The notes under the pieces: model-generated
The model's database searches: none
The model's input: the letters and a program-made list of their open reading frames with translations, nothing else
What the model was told of the DNA's origin: nothing
Shown: positions 16,763 through 25,079 of the stretch, piece after piece
Numbering within the stretch: position 1 is the first letter of the stretch
How the letters are laid out: each line of letters opens with the position of its first letter
Position numbers and translations under genes: made by a program
Origin: an uncultured Opitutia bacterium
GTDB taxonomy: Bacteria; Verrucomicrobiota; Verrucomicrobiia; Opitutales; Opitutaceae
Assembly (NCBI GenBank): GCA_903830425.1
Contig: CAIKTR010000112.1
Coordinates: 1-64,000, forward strand
DNA: 64,000 nt
Direction of reading: 5' to 3'

Positions 16763-17674
16763 ATGCCCACGGAACTGGCCCGCCATCATGCCGTCACCCA
16801 GCAGCGCGCCCACAACAGTGCGCGGCTGGTGCTGCGGGGCATCGGGCTCAACGCCCTGCTCGCCGCGGTCAAGCTGGCCGGGGGCATCTTCGGGCACACC
16901 TACGCGCTGATTGCGGACGCGGCGGAGTCGATCCTCGACATCCTGTCCTCGACGCTGGTGTGGGCGGGGTTCCGCGTGGCGGCGCAGCCGCCGGATGCCA
17001 ACCACCCCTACGGCCACGGCAAGGCCGAGCCGCTGGCCGGGCTGGCGGTGGCGGTGATCATCTTCGCGCTGGCCGCCTGGGTGGCGATGCACTCGCTGCA
17101 CGAGATCGTCACCCCCCACCAGGGCCCCGCGTGGTGGACGCTGCTGGTGCTGGCCGGGGTGATCGTGGCGAAGACCTGGTTCTCGCGGCGGATGGGCCTG
17201 GCGGGCGAGGCGGTGGGCAGCACCGCCCTGGGCATCGAGGCGCTGCACCACTGGTCGGACGCGATGACCTCGGCGGCGGCGTTCATCGGCATCTGCATCG
17301 CGCTGTGGGGCGGCAAGGGCTGGGAGACCGCCGACGACTGGGCGGCGCTGTTCGCCTGCGTGATCATTGCGTTCAACGGCTTCGGGATGTTCACCAAGGC
17401 GCTGGGCGACGTGATGGACATCTCGGTCCCCAAGAACTTCGAGGACGAGGTGCGCATGATCGCCCTTGCGGTGCCCGGAGTGCGGGCGCTCGACAAGGTG
17501 CGCGCCCGGAAGAGCGGGCTCAGCCACCTCGTCGACATCCAGGTCCGGGTGGATGGCAACCTCAGCGTGCGGGCCGGCCATGACATTGCGCACGCGGTCA
17601 AGGACACGCTGCTGGCCTCCTCGCCGCACGCGATCACGGACGTGACGGTGCACATCGAGCCGGCGCGGGACTAG
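16763..17674 (+). CDS. Cation diffusion facilitator (CDF) family divalent metal exporter
   Basis: A 303-residue inner-membrane antiporter with six predicted transmembrane helices in residues about 25-225 and a cytoplasmic C-terminal ferredoxin-like domain (VPGVRALDKVRARKSGLSHLVDIQVRVDG). The transport site is visible as E55-S-I-L-D59 in TM2 and H162-H-W-S-D166 in TM5, plus the HPYGHGKAEPL loop between TM2 and TM3 typical of the family. The E/D/H/D arrangement differs from zinc-type DxxxD/HxxxD, so the metal (Zn, Fe, Mn or Co) is undecided. It is divergent from the ACT-domain gene and convergent with the GntR gene. Confidence 0.9.
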   Translation: MPTELARHHAVTQQRAHNSARLVLRGIGLNALLAAVKLAGGIFGHTYALIADAAESILDILSSTLVWAGFRVAAQPPDANHPYGHGKAEPLAGLAVAVIIFALAAWVAMHSLHEIVTPHQGPAWWTLLVLAGVIVAKTWFSRRMGLAGEAVGSTALGIEALHHWSDAMTSAAAFIGICIALWGGKGWETADDWAALFACVIIAFNGFGMFTKALGDVMDISVPKNFEDEVRMIALAVPGVRALDKVRARKSGLSHLVDIQVRVDGNLSVRAGHDIAHAVKDTLLASSPHAITDVTVHIEPARD

Positions 17675-17693
17675 GCGGCGGCCCGCCGGCGGG

Positions 17694-18395
17694 TCAGGTG
17701 ATGTGGGCGGCCTGCAGGGCCGCCATGATGCGCTCCCCGCCGCCCTGGATGTGCTGCCGCATGATCGTCCGGGCGGCCTCGGCGTCGCGGCGCTCGATCG
17801 CATCGACGATGGCGTGGTGCTTCGACGACGGGTTGCTCGGGTCCATCTGGCGGCCGATGCGCAGGTAGGTGGGGCGCTGGTACATGTCGAGGGCGGACAT
17901 GACGATGTTCTCGAGCATCGAATTGCGGGCGCAGCGGACGACGAGCAGATGGAAGTGGGAGTTGGCCTGGCAGTACTGGATGAAGCTGTGTTCCTCGCTC
18001 GGGTCGTGCGGCTGGGTGGCCTGGGCGCGCAGGGCGGCGAGGTCCGCGGGGGTGGCGCGCTCCGCGGCGAGGGCCGCGGCCTGCGGCTCCACGATGGAGC
18101 GGAGCTCGATCAGGTTCTTGAAGCCCGCCAGGGTGATGCCGGCGACGCGGTAGCCGGCATGGGGCTGGAAGGAGACCAGCTCCTCGTGGCTCAGCCGGTT
18201 GAGCGCCTCGCGCAGGGGCGTGCGCGAAACCCGCAGCTCGGCGCAGAGCTTCTTCTCGATCAGCCGCTCGTTGGGCGGCAGGGCGCAGGAGAGGATGCGC
18301 TGCTTGAGCACCGCATAGACATGGTCCGGCAGGGCCGTCGGCCGCGTCGTGTGCGGCGAGATTTCTATCAACGAAGGCCTGACCGCGGTGCTCAT
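17694..18395 (-). CDS. GntR family (FadR/FCD subfamily) transcriptional repressor
   Basis: A 233-residue regulator starting at the ATG at 18395. The winged helix is in residues about 20-85 (LPDHVYAVLKQRILSCALPP, LCAELRVSRTPLREALNRLS). The FCD ligand domain follows, with the metal-binding residues of the family plausibly in ELRSIVEPQAA, HFHLLVVRC and SSKHHAIVDAIERRDAE. A longer frame to 18452 would run toward the operator and lacks support. The gene is divergent from the six-gene antiporter/peptidase/TonB operon. A GTATAC-type palindrome lies between them, so it very probably represses that operon and itself. FCD ligands are commonly carboxylates or amino-acid-like molecules, matching a peptide or dicarboxylate locus. 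Confidence 0.92.
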   Translation of the reverse strand: MSTAVRPSLIEISPHTTRPTALPDHVYAVLKQRILSCALPPNERLIEKKLCAELRVSRTPLREALNRLSHEELVSFQPHAGYRVAGITLAGFKNLIELRSIVEPQAAALAAERATPADLAALRAQATQPHDPSEEHSFIQYCQANSHFHLLVVRCARNSMLENIVMSALDMYQRPTYLRIGRQMDPSNPSSKHHAIVDAIERRDAEAARTIMRQHIQGGGERIMAALQAAHIT

Positions 18396-18459
18396 GGGTG
18401 GATCGATTTCAAGGCTGCAAGGTTCATCCGGGACACGGAAACAGAATGTCATAAATTAG

Positions 18460-18478
18460 CTTGTATACAAGTATACAA
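18460..18478. promoter_or_regulatory. GntR/FCD operator in the divergent promoter
   Basis: Positions 18461-18478 read TTGTATACAAGTATACAA: two 8 bp arms, TTGTATAC and GTATACAA, around a 2 bp centre. Nested at 18460-18471 is a perfect 12 bp palindrome, CTTGTATACAAG. GTATAC-cored symmetric sites are typical for FCD-type GntR regulators. The site lies 65 bp from the gntR start and about 40 bp from the start of the antiporter gene, and its TATACA portion could be the -10 element of the operon. Confidence 0.75.
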
Positions 18479-18519
18479 ATTGCCCTTGTGCCTGTTGCCC
18501 CTCTTTTTCTGCGCGCTCC

Positions 18520-19953
18520 ATGGATCCTGGTGTCATCACTCCCTCGGCCGAATTGAAGCGGCAACCGAATCTGGGCCATTCGCTGGTTCCGATTGCCGGC
18601 ACGGCTCTGCTGATCGGCGTCGGCTTCGGCTGCTACCAGGTCAAGGTTGAGATCCTGCTGGTGATCGCGACGCTGCTGACCAGCGGCCTGGCGGTCTGGC
18701 TCGGGCTGGGCTGGAAGGAAATCCAGGCCGGGATGATGCAGAGCATCATGAAGGGCATGCCCGCGATGCTGATCGTCGTCGTGGTGGGCGCGCTGATCGG
18801 CAGCTGGCTGGCGGCCGGGACGATCCCGATGCTCATCTACTACGGGCTGGGGCTGATCTCGCCCAAGCTGTTTCTGGTCACGGCCTGCCTCGCCACGGGG
18901 ATCGTGTCGATGCTGACGGGCACGGGCTACGGCACGATCGGCACGGTGGGGGTGGCCTTCATGGGCATCGCCCACGGGCTGGGCGTGCCGCCGGCGCAGG
19001 CGGCCGGGGCGCTGGTGGCGGGCGCGTACCTGGGGGACAAGGTCTCGCCGTTCGCGGCGAACGCCAACTTCGCCGTGGCGATCGCCCGCGTGAACATTTA
19101 CGACCACATCCGGCACTGCCTCTGGACGACGGTGCCCGCCTTTGCCACCGGGCTGGCGGTGTACGCGGTCGTCGGGCTGTCCACGGACGTCGTGGCGGGC
19201 GCCTCGCTCGCGGCCGACGACCAGGTGCGGCAGGCGCTGGCCCAGCATTTCGTCTTCAGCCCCTGGCTGCTGCTGCCGCCCGCGGTGACGCTGCTGCTGG
19301 CGGCCCGGAACCTGCCGGTGCTGCCCGGCATGCTGCTCTCGGTCGCGGTGGCCGTGGCGCTGGCCATCCTGGTGCAGGGCGTGCCCTGGGCCGAGGCGCT
19401 GAACGTGACCGTGACGGGCTTTAAGCCGGCGACCGGCCTGCCGATGGTGGACCGGCTGCTGGCGCAGGGCGGCATGCAGGCGATGATGCACGTGACGCTG
19501 ATCGCGCTGTGCGCGTTCGCCTTCAGCGGCGTGCTGCAAAAGGCCGGGCTGCTCGGGCCGGTCCTGAAGCTGCTGTTCCAGTTCACCACCAACACCCGGC
19601 GGCTCGTCTCGGCGACGGTGGGCAGCTGCCTCGTGGTCGAGCTGATGACGGGCGCGGCCTTTGTCACGATCCTGCTGCCCACCGAACTGTTCGCGCCGGT
19701 CTACCGGCAGATGGGCCTGGCGGGAAAAAACCTCAGCCGGGCGGTCGGGGACAGCGGCATTGTCGGGGTGCCGCTGATCCCGTGGAGCATTGCGGGGGCG
19801 TTCATGAGCAGCGCGCTCGGCGTGCCGGTCCTGGCCTATGCGCCGTGGGCGATCTTCTGTTATGCCGGCATTTTCTTCACCCTGCTCGTCGGCTTCACCG
19901 GCTTCACGATGGCCGCGCGGAAGCACGACGACGAAACCCAGCCGGGGAGCTGA
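18520..19953 (+). CDS. NhaC family Na+/H+ antiporter-type transporter
   Basis: A 477-residue inner-membrane protein with about eleven hydrophobic segments. It matches the NhaC family (IPR-type Na+/H+ antiporter) in segments such as LLVIATLLTSGLAVWLGLGW, SMLTGTGYGTIGTVGVAFMG, AGAYLGDKVSPFAANANFA and GMQAMMHVTLIALCAF. Some NhaC relatives exchange organic anions such as malate and lactate, so the substrate here could be an organic acid or amino acid. It is the first gene of the GntR-controlled unit, with 3 bp before the next gene. It may balance sodium brought in by the DctA-type symporter further down, or import or export a product. Confidence 0.88.
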   Translation: MDPGVITPSAELKRQPNLGHSLVPIAGTALLIGVGFGCYQVKVEILLVIATLLTSGLAVWLGLGWKEIQAGMMQSIMKGMPAMLIVVVVGALIGSWLAAGTIPMLIYYGLGLISPKLFLVTACLATGIVSMLTGTGYGTIGTVGVAFMGIAHGLGVPPAQAAGALVAGAYLGDKVSPFAANANFAVAIARVNIYDHIRHCLWTTVPAFATGLAVYAVVGLSTDVVAGASLAADDQVRQALAQHFVFSPWLLLPPAVTLLLAARNLPVLPGMLLSVAVAVALAILVQGVPWAEALNVTVTGFKPATGLPMVDRLLAQGGMQAMMHVTLIALCAFAFSGVLQKAGLLGPVLKLLFQFTTNTRRLVSATVGSCLVVELMTGAAFVTILLPTELFAPVYRQMGLAGKNLSRAVGDSGIVGVPLIPWSIAGAFMSSALGVPVLAYAPWAIFCYAGIFFTLLVGFTGFTMAARKHDDETQPGS

Positions 19954-19956
19954 ACC

Positions 19957-20919
19957 ATGACCTGCCTGGCAATGCATGGAGGGGCCGGCGCGCTGCCCAA
20001 GGCGGACATGACGCCGGAGCAGGCGGCGGAATTTCACACCGCGCTGCACGCGGCGCTGCGGACGGGCCAGCGGGTGCTGGCGGCCGGCGGGCCGAGCCTG
20101 GACGCGGTGGAGGCGACGGTGACCTGGCTGGAGGACTGCCCGCTCTTCAACGCGGGGCGGGGCTCGGCGTTCACGCGCGAGGGCCAGGTGGAGATGGAGG
20201 CGTCGATCATGGACGGGGCGACGCGCGGGGTCGGGGCGGCGATGCTCCTGCGGGCGGTGCGCAACCCGGTGCGGCTGGCCCGCCGCGTGATGGAGCGCAC
20301 GCCGCACGTGGCGCTGGCGGGGGCGGCGGCGGAGACCTTCGCCCGGGCGCAGGGCCTGCCGCTGGAATCCCCGGAATACTTTTTCACCCCGTTCCGCTGG
20401 GAGGCGATGGTGCGCCTGCGCGGCACCGGGCGCACCGCGCTGTCCGAGGACGTGGTGGTGGCCGCCGCGCCCGACAGCCCGGAGGCGGCGGGCACGGTGG
20501 GGGCGGTGGCGCGGGACCAGGCGGGGAATCTGGCGGCGGCGACCTCGTCGGGTGGCACGACCAACAAGTTTGCCGGCCGCATCGGCCAGGCGGCGATGGC
20601 GGGCGCCGGCGTGTATGCGAGCAACGCCACCTGCGCCGTTTCCTGCACGGGCCAGGGCGAGGCGTTCATGCGCGGGGTGGCGGCCTACGACGTGGCGGCG
20701 CTGATCGAGCATCTCGGCCTGGACGTGGTGGCGGCGGCGGAGCGGGTGATCCGGCAGCGGCTGCCCGGCCGCGGCGGCCTGATCGCGGTGGACGCCGCGG
20801 GCCGGCTGACCCTGCCGTTCAACACCGAGGGCATGTACCGCGGGTGGATCGACTCCGCGGGCCGGGTGTTCACGGCAATTTATGAAACCCGGCAGGAATG
20901 GCCGGCCCAGCCCCAATGA
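19957..20919 (+). CDS. iaaA: Isoaspartyl peptidase/L-asparaginase family Ntn hydrolase
   Basis: A 320-residue plant-type asparaginase/beta-aspartyl dipeptidase precursor, without signal peptide. Family landmarks are MHGGAGAL at the N terminus, NAGRGS, EMEASIMDGATRGVGA, the autocleavage site before T180 in AAGTVGAVARD, TSSGGTTNKFAGRIG, ASNATCAVSCTG and LPFNTEGMYRGW. T180 should become the N-terminal nucleophile after self-processing. Compared with E. coli IaaA as I remember it, R208 is kept but the Asp that binds the substrate alpha-amino group (D210 in E. coli) is Gln211 here, so the substrate may not be an ordinary beta-aspartyl dipeptide. The stop overlaps the next start (ATGA), implying translational coupling with the alpha/beta hydrolase. 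Confidence 0.88.
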   Translation: MTCLAMHGGAGALPKADMTPEQAAEFHTALHAALRTGQRVLAAGGPSLDAVEATVTWLEDCPLFNAGRGSAFTREGQVEMEASIMDGATRGVGAAMLLRAVRNPVRLARRVMERTPHVALAGAAAETFARAQGLPLESPEYFFTPFRWEAMVRLRGTGRTALSEDVVVAAAPDSPEAAGTVGAVARDQAGNLAAATSSGGTTNKFAGRIGQAAMAGAGVYASNATCAVSCTGQGEAFMRGVAAYDVAALIEHLGLDVVAAAERVIRQRLPGRGGLIAVDAAGRLTLPFNTEGMYRGWIDSAGRVFTAIYETRQEWPAQPQ

Positions 20920-21812
20920 AGCTGAACAACCTGCGCGCCCTGCTCCTGCTCCTCGGTCTGCTGGCCGGCGGGTCGGCCGCGGCCGGCGCCGCGCCCGCCG
21001 CGCCCGCGGGCAAGCACCACTTTGTCTACACCCAGGCCGGCAAGCACGTGCTGGTCTGGTATTACCTGCCGGCGGCGGCGGGGCCCGACGCGCCGGTCCT
21101 GGTCGTGATGCACGGGGTGGGGCGCAACGGGGAGGAATACCTGGCCGACTGGACGGCGGCGGCGGAGCAGGGCCGCTTCCTGCTGATCGTGCCCGAGTTT
21201 TCGAAGGCCGAGTTTCCCGGCGACCCCGGCTACAACTACGGCAACACCGTCACGGCGGACGGCCAGCCGCGGCCGCGCGAGCAGTGGTCCTTCGGCATGA
21301 TCGAGCCGGTCTTTGACGCGGTGCGCGCGCGCACGGGCCACCGCACGGACACCTATCGGATCTACGGCCACTCGGCCGGCGCGCAGTTCGTGCAGCGCCT
21401 GCTCTACTTCATGCCGAACCCCCGCCTCACCCGTGCCGTGGCGGCCAACGCCGGCTGGTACATGCTCCCCGACCTGACCGCGGAGTTTCCCTACGGGCTG
21501 AAAGGCACGCCGGTGACGGCGGCCGCGGTGCGCGCCGCGCTGGCCAAGCCGTTCACGGTGCTGCTGGGCGAGGCGGACACCGACCCCAAGGCGAAGGCCC
21601 TGCGCCACACGCCGGAGGCGGACGCCCAGGGTCCCTGCCGCTTCGCCCGCGGGCAGTATTTTTTCAACCGGTCCCGGACGCTGGCGGCCGGGCTGAACAC
21701 CCCCTTTGGCTGGTCCTTGGCGACGGCGCCCGGGATCGCCCATTCCGACCCGGGCATGGAGCCCTTTGCCCTGCGCCACCTGTTTCCAAACCAACCCCAC
21801 CACCAACCCTGA
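20916..21812 (+). CDS. Secreted alpha/beta hydrolase (PHB-depolymerase/esterase-like)
   Basis: A 298-residue protein with a signal peptide (LRALLLLLGLLAGGSAAAG) and an alpha/beta hydrolase domain. The nucleophile elbow is G-H-S153-A-G, the oxyanion region VLVVMHGVGRNGEEYLADW, the likely acidic residue is in LLGEADTDPKAK and the His in GIAHSDPGM. It resembles polyhydroxybutyrate-depolymerase/feruloyl-esterase-like or dienelactone-type hydrolases. In this operon it may release or trim the imported compound in the periplasm, for instance cleaving an ester or amide; this is inference. It shares ATGA with the upstream peptidase gene and ends 13 bp before the TonB receptor. Confidence 0.8.
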   Translation: MKLNNLRALLLLLGLLAGGSAAAGAAPAAPAGKHHFVYTQAGKHVLVWYYLPAAAGPDAPVLVVMHGVGRNGEEYLADWTAAAEQGRFLLIVPEFSKAEFPGDPGYNYGNTVTADGQPRPREQWSFGMIEPVFDAVRARTGHRTDTYRIYGHSAGAQFVQRLLYFMPNPRLTRAVAANAGWYMLPDLTAEFPYGLKGTPVTAAAVRAALAKPFTVLLGEADTDPKAKALRHTPEADAQGPCRFARGQYFFNRSRTLAAGLNTPFGWSLATAPGIAHSDPGMEPFALRHLFPNQPHHQP

Positions 21813-21825
21813 CCTCGTGCACGAC

Positions 21826-24800
21826 ATGACCTCAACATTCCCCCAGATCCGGACGGCCGCCCTCGCGCTGCTGCTCGCCGCCGGCGCCTCGCTGGCCCAG
21901 GCCCAACTCAACCCGCCGGCGAACGAGCCCGCGAAGAAGGACAAGCCGGACGAGACGATCATCCTGCAGGCCTTCACCGTGACCGGCTCCAACATCAAGC
22001 GGCTCGACCAGGAGAAAACCCTCCCGGTGACCGTGATCAGCCGCGAGGTGATGGAGACGCGCGACGCGGCCCAGGCCTCGGACCTGCTCACCTCCCTGTC
22101 GCAGGTCACCGGCCTGCCGGGCAACGAGACGGCCACGCTCGGCGCCACCGCGCGCGGCGACAACGCGACGGTCTCCCTCCGCGGCATCCCGTCGAGCAAC
22201 ACGCTGGTCCTCCTGAACGGCCGGCGCCTGCCGCCGCACCCGATCAGCCAGTCCGAGGCCGGCGTGCCCACGCTGTCGCCCAACGTCAACCAGCTGCCGA
22301 ACCGCGGCCTGGACCGCATCGACGTGCTGCGGGACGGCGCGTCGTCCATCTACGGCACCGATGCCGTCGCCGGCGTGATCAACTACGTCACCCGCCCGAA
22401 TTTCAACGGCACCGAGCTGACGCTGCGGTTCGGGGAAAACAACCATCACGACGGAGCCGAGTACCGCGCGACGCTGACCCACGGCTTTGCGCTCGCGGGG
22501 GGCAAGGGCCACGCCCTGCTCGTCGCCGACTACTACGACCGCGACGCGATCTATGCGCGCGGCCGGGACTTCTCGGCCGAGGCCGACAACTCCGCCCGGG
22601 CGCCCGCCCCGTGGAACGCGTCCACCGACACCACGTTCAACCTGCGCTCGGCCACCACCGAGTACGGCAACTTCTCCACCGGCACGGTGAACTCCTCCGG
22701 CGTCTTCACCGCCGCCCGCCCGACGGGCGTGTCCTCCACGCTGGTCGCCTCCTCCGGCACCTTTTTCCTCGCCCCCACCGCCACCGGGGTCGGATTTCAG
22801 ACCACCACGCCCAGCCGCACCGGCGTGACCCACGACTATTACTGGAACAACAACAACTACCGCGTGATCCAGCCCGACTCGAAGCGGAGCAATATTTTTC
22901 TCAGCGGTGAGTACCGCCTCCTGCCCCGCCTGACCTCGTTCTCCGAGTTCAGCAACTACCGGGCCCGTTCCGTGACCTATCGCGAGCCCGACGGCATCAC
23001 CGCCTCGACCGACGGCGACATCATCGTGCCCGCCACGAACCCCTTCAACCCCTTCGGCACGCGCTTCTGGTCCACGACCGGCGCGGCCAACACCGACGGC
23101 ACGCCGCGCCTCACGGGCACGCCCGCGGCCGTCCGCATCACCAACAAGCGCCTGACCGACCTCATGCAGCGCACGGCGACCGTGACCGACAGCATCTACC
23201 GCGGGGTCACCGGGGTGCGCGGCCAGCTGCTCGAGACCTGGAACTGGGAGGCTGCGCTGCTCTGGGCCGACGCCCGCGTCACCGACGACGAGGCCGGACC
23301 GAGCCGCAAGAGCCTGATCCAGGCGGCGATCAACCAGACCGACCCGGCGCTCGCCTTCAACCCCTTCACCCGCACCTTCGCGGTGCAGAACGGCACCCTG
23401 GCGGTCGTCGGCCCGTACGTGAACCCCCAGAGCGTCCAGTCGACCTTCCGCTCGCAGTTCATCCGCGAGGGCATCACCAAGCTCGGCAGCGGCGACTTCC
23501 GCGCGAGCGGCGACCTGTTTCCGCTCTGGGGCGGCAACCAGGTGGGCGCGGCCTTCGGCGGCGAGTTCCGCTACGAGACGTTTGACGACTTCCGCCCGCC
23601 CTACGCCGGCCTGAACCCGGCCGGCTCCGGCCTCGACCCGGCGTCGAACGACTTCCTCGGCTTCTCGCCCAATTCCGACACCCACGGCAACCGCCACGTG
23701 GTGGCCCTCTATGCCGAGACCATCATCCCGCTCGTCGGCCACCAGTTCCGCCTCCCGCTGGTCGAGTCGCTCGAGCTGTCGGCGTCGTCCCGCTACGAGA
23801 GCTACTCGGACTTCGGCAGCACGACCAAGCCGAAGCTCGGCCTGAACTGGCGCCCGGCGTCCTGGGCGATGGTGCGGGTGTCCTACAACGAGGGGTTCCA
23901 TGCGCCCAACCTCGCCCAGCTCTTCACCGGCACGCTGATCCGCACGGTCACGGGCAGCACCGACACCTACCGCAGCAGCGTCACCGGCCTGCCGACGGAC
24001 GGTCCGTCCAACCGCCGCAGCATCGCCTCCGGCAATCCCAACCTCCAGCCCGAGGAGTCGACCGGCAAGTCCGCCGGCGTGGTGGTGGACCTGCCGCAGC
24101 TCAAGGGGCTGTCGCTGGGGGTGGACTACTGGGAGATCCGGCAGAAGAACGTGATCGCCTCGTCCGGCTCGATTGCGGATGACAACCAGGCGCTGCTCGC
24201 CGCCACCCAGGCGGCGCTGGCGGCCGGGCAGGCCATCGGGTCGATCGACCTCGGCTCCGGCACGGCGGGCTACAAGGGCGACGGCTCCGTCAGCCGCCTG
24301 GCGGTGACCCAGGCCGACCGCGACTTCTTCACCGCGTACAACGCCACCCGGGTCCCGGGCAACCAGCGGGCCGTGGTGGGCGCGATCGACTACCTGCGCA
24401 CGACCTACTTCAACAAGGCCTCCGAGTTCGTGAACGGGTTCGACTTCGACCTGGCCTACCGCCTGCCGAAACTGCCGCTCGGCACCGTCACGCTCAGCTC
24501 GACCTGGACGCTGCTCAACAGCTTCTACGCCTACAACGCCGCCGGCGCCACCCGCACGGAGCTGCTCGGGACGAATGCCGCCGCCGTGGGCGGTGCGACG
24601 CCGAAGTGGCGCGGCAGCCTGGCGGTCAACTGGCGCCGGGAGCAGTGGACGGCGGGCCTGGCCGGCTATTACATCGGCCACTACACCGACAGCGGCGCGA
24701 CCACGACCCAGACCACCTACGATGCGCTGGGCCAGCCGGGCTACCTCCAGCCGGTCTTCACCAACGGCAGCTACAGCTTCCGCTATGTCGTGCACGACAC

Positions 24801-25002
24801 GATCTCCTACAACGCCTACGTCTCGTACCGCATCCAGGCGCCCGGCCACTGGTGCCACGACACCACGCTCCGCTTCGGCGTCGTCAACCTGCTCGACGCC
24901 CAGCCGCCGCTCTCGAGCGACTCGCGGGGCTACGATCCCGCCCTCTACAACCTGATGGCGCGCGGCCGCGCGTGGTCGCTGCAGCTGACGAAGAAGCTCT
25001 GA
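21826..25002 (+). CDS. TonB-dependent outer-membrane receptor (peptidase operon)
   Basis: A 1058-residue receptor from the ATG at 21826. The signal peptide is IRTAALALLLAAGASLAQAQ, followed by a short Lys/Asp-rich stretch and LQAFTVTGSNIKR. The plug domain (about residues 55-190) has TVISREVMETRDAAQASDLL, VSLRGIPSSNTLVLLNGRRL, LDRIDVLRDGASSIYGTDAV and AGVINYVTR; the remainder is a 22-strand-type barrel ending in an aromatic, charged tail. It imports an unknown ligand with energy from TonB-ExbBD encoded elsewhere. Its place between Ntn hydrolases and inner-membrane transporters suggests a peptide or isopeptide ligand. No carboxypeptidase-like N-terminal domain is present. Confidence 0.93.
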   Translation: MTSTFPQIRTAALALLLAAGASLAQAQLNPPANEPAKKDKPDETIILQAFTVTGSNIKRLDQEKTLPVTVISREVMETRDAAQASDLLTSLSQVTGLPGNETATLGATARGDNATVSLRGIPSSNTLVLLNGRRLPPHPISQSEAGVPTLSPNVNQLPNRGLDRIDVLRDGASSIYGTDAVAGVINYVTRPNFNGTELTLRFGENNHHDGAEYRATLTHGFALAGGKGHALLVADYYDRDAIYARGRDFSAEADNSARAPAPWNASTDTTFNLRSATTEYGNFSTGTVNSSGVFTAARPTGVSSTLVASSGTFFLAPTATGVGFQTTTPSRTGVTHDYYWNNNNYRVIQPDSKRSNIFLSGEYRLLPRLTSFSEFSNYRARSVTYREPDGITASTDGDIIVPATNPFNPFGTRFWSTTGAANTDGTPRLTGTPAAVRITNKRLTDLMQRTATVTDSIYRGVTGVRGQLLETWNWEAALLWADARVTDDEAGPSRKSLIQAAINQTDPALAFNPFTRTFAVQNGTLAVVGPYVNPQSVQSTFRSQFIREGITKLGSGDFRASGDLFPLWGGNQVGAAFGGEFRYETFDDFRPPYAGLNPAGSGLDPASNDFLGFSPNSDTHGNRHVVALYAETIIPLVGHQFRLPLVESLELSASSRYESYSDFGSTTKPKLGLNWRPASWAMVRVSYNEGFHAPNLAQLFTGTLIRTVTGSTDTYRSSVTGLPTDGPSNRRSIASGNPNLQPEESTGKSAGVVVDLPQLKGLSLGVDYWEIRQKNVIASSGSIADDNQALLAATQAALAAGQAIGSIDLGSGTAGYKGDGSVSRLAVTQADRDFFTAYNATRVPGNQRAVVGAIDYLRTTYFNKASEFVNGFDFDLAYRLPKLPLGTVTLSSTWTLLNSFYAYNAAGATRTELLGTNAAAVGGATPKWRGSLAVNWRREQWTAGLAGYYIGHYTDSGATTTQTTYDALGQPGYLQPVFTNGSYSFRYVVHDTISYNAYVSYRIQAPGHWCHDTTLRFGVVNLLDAQPPLSSDSRGYDPALYNLMARGRAWSLQLTKKL

Positions 25003-25079
25003 GCGCGCGTTCCGTGCTCGATTCCCGGCCGCACCCCTGACGAGATCGGGGGTCGCGGCCCGGCCGCGTCCCCCGTGCG

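Noticed and set aside
13381-17583. A 1400-codon open frame on the plus strand opposite the BNR-repeat and ACT-domain genes
   Set aside because: It is the high-GC shadow of the real minus-strand genes: low-complexity Gly/Val/Arg/Asp sequence, no motif, and it runs across several real genes.
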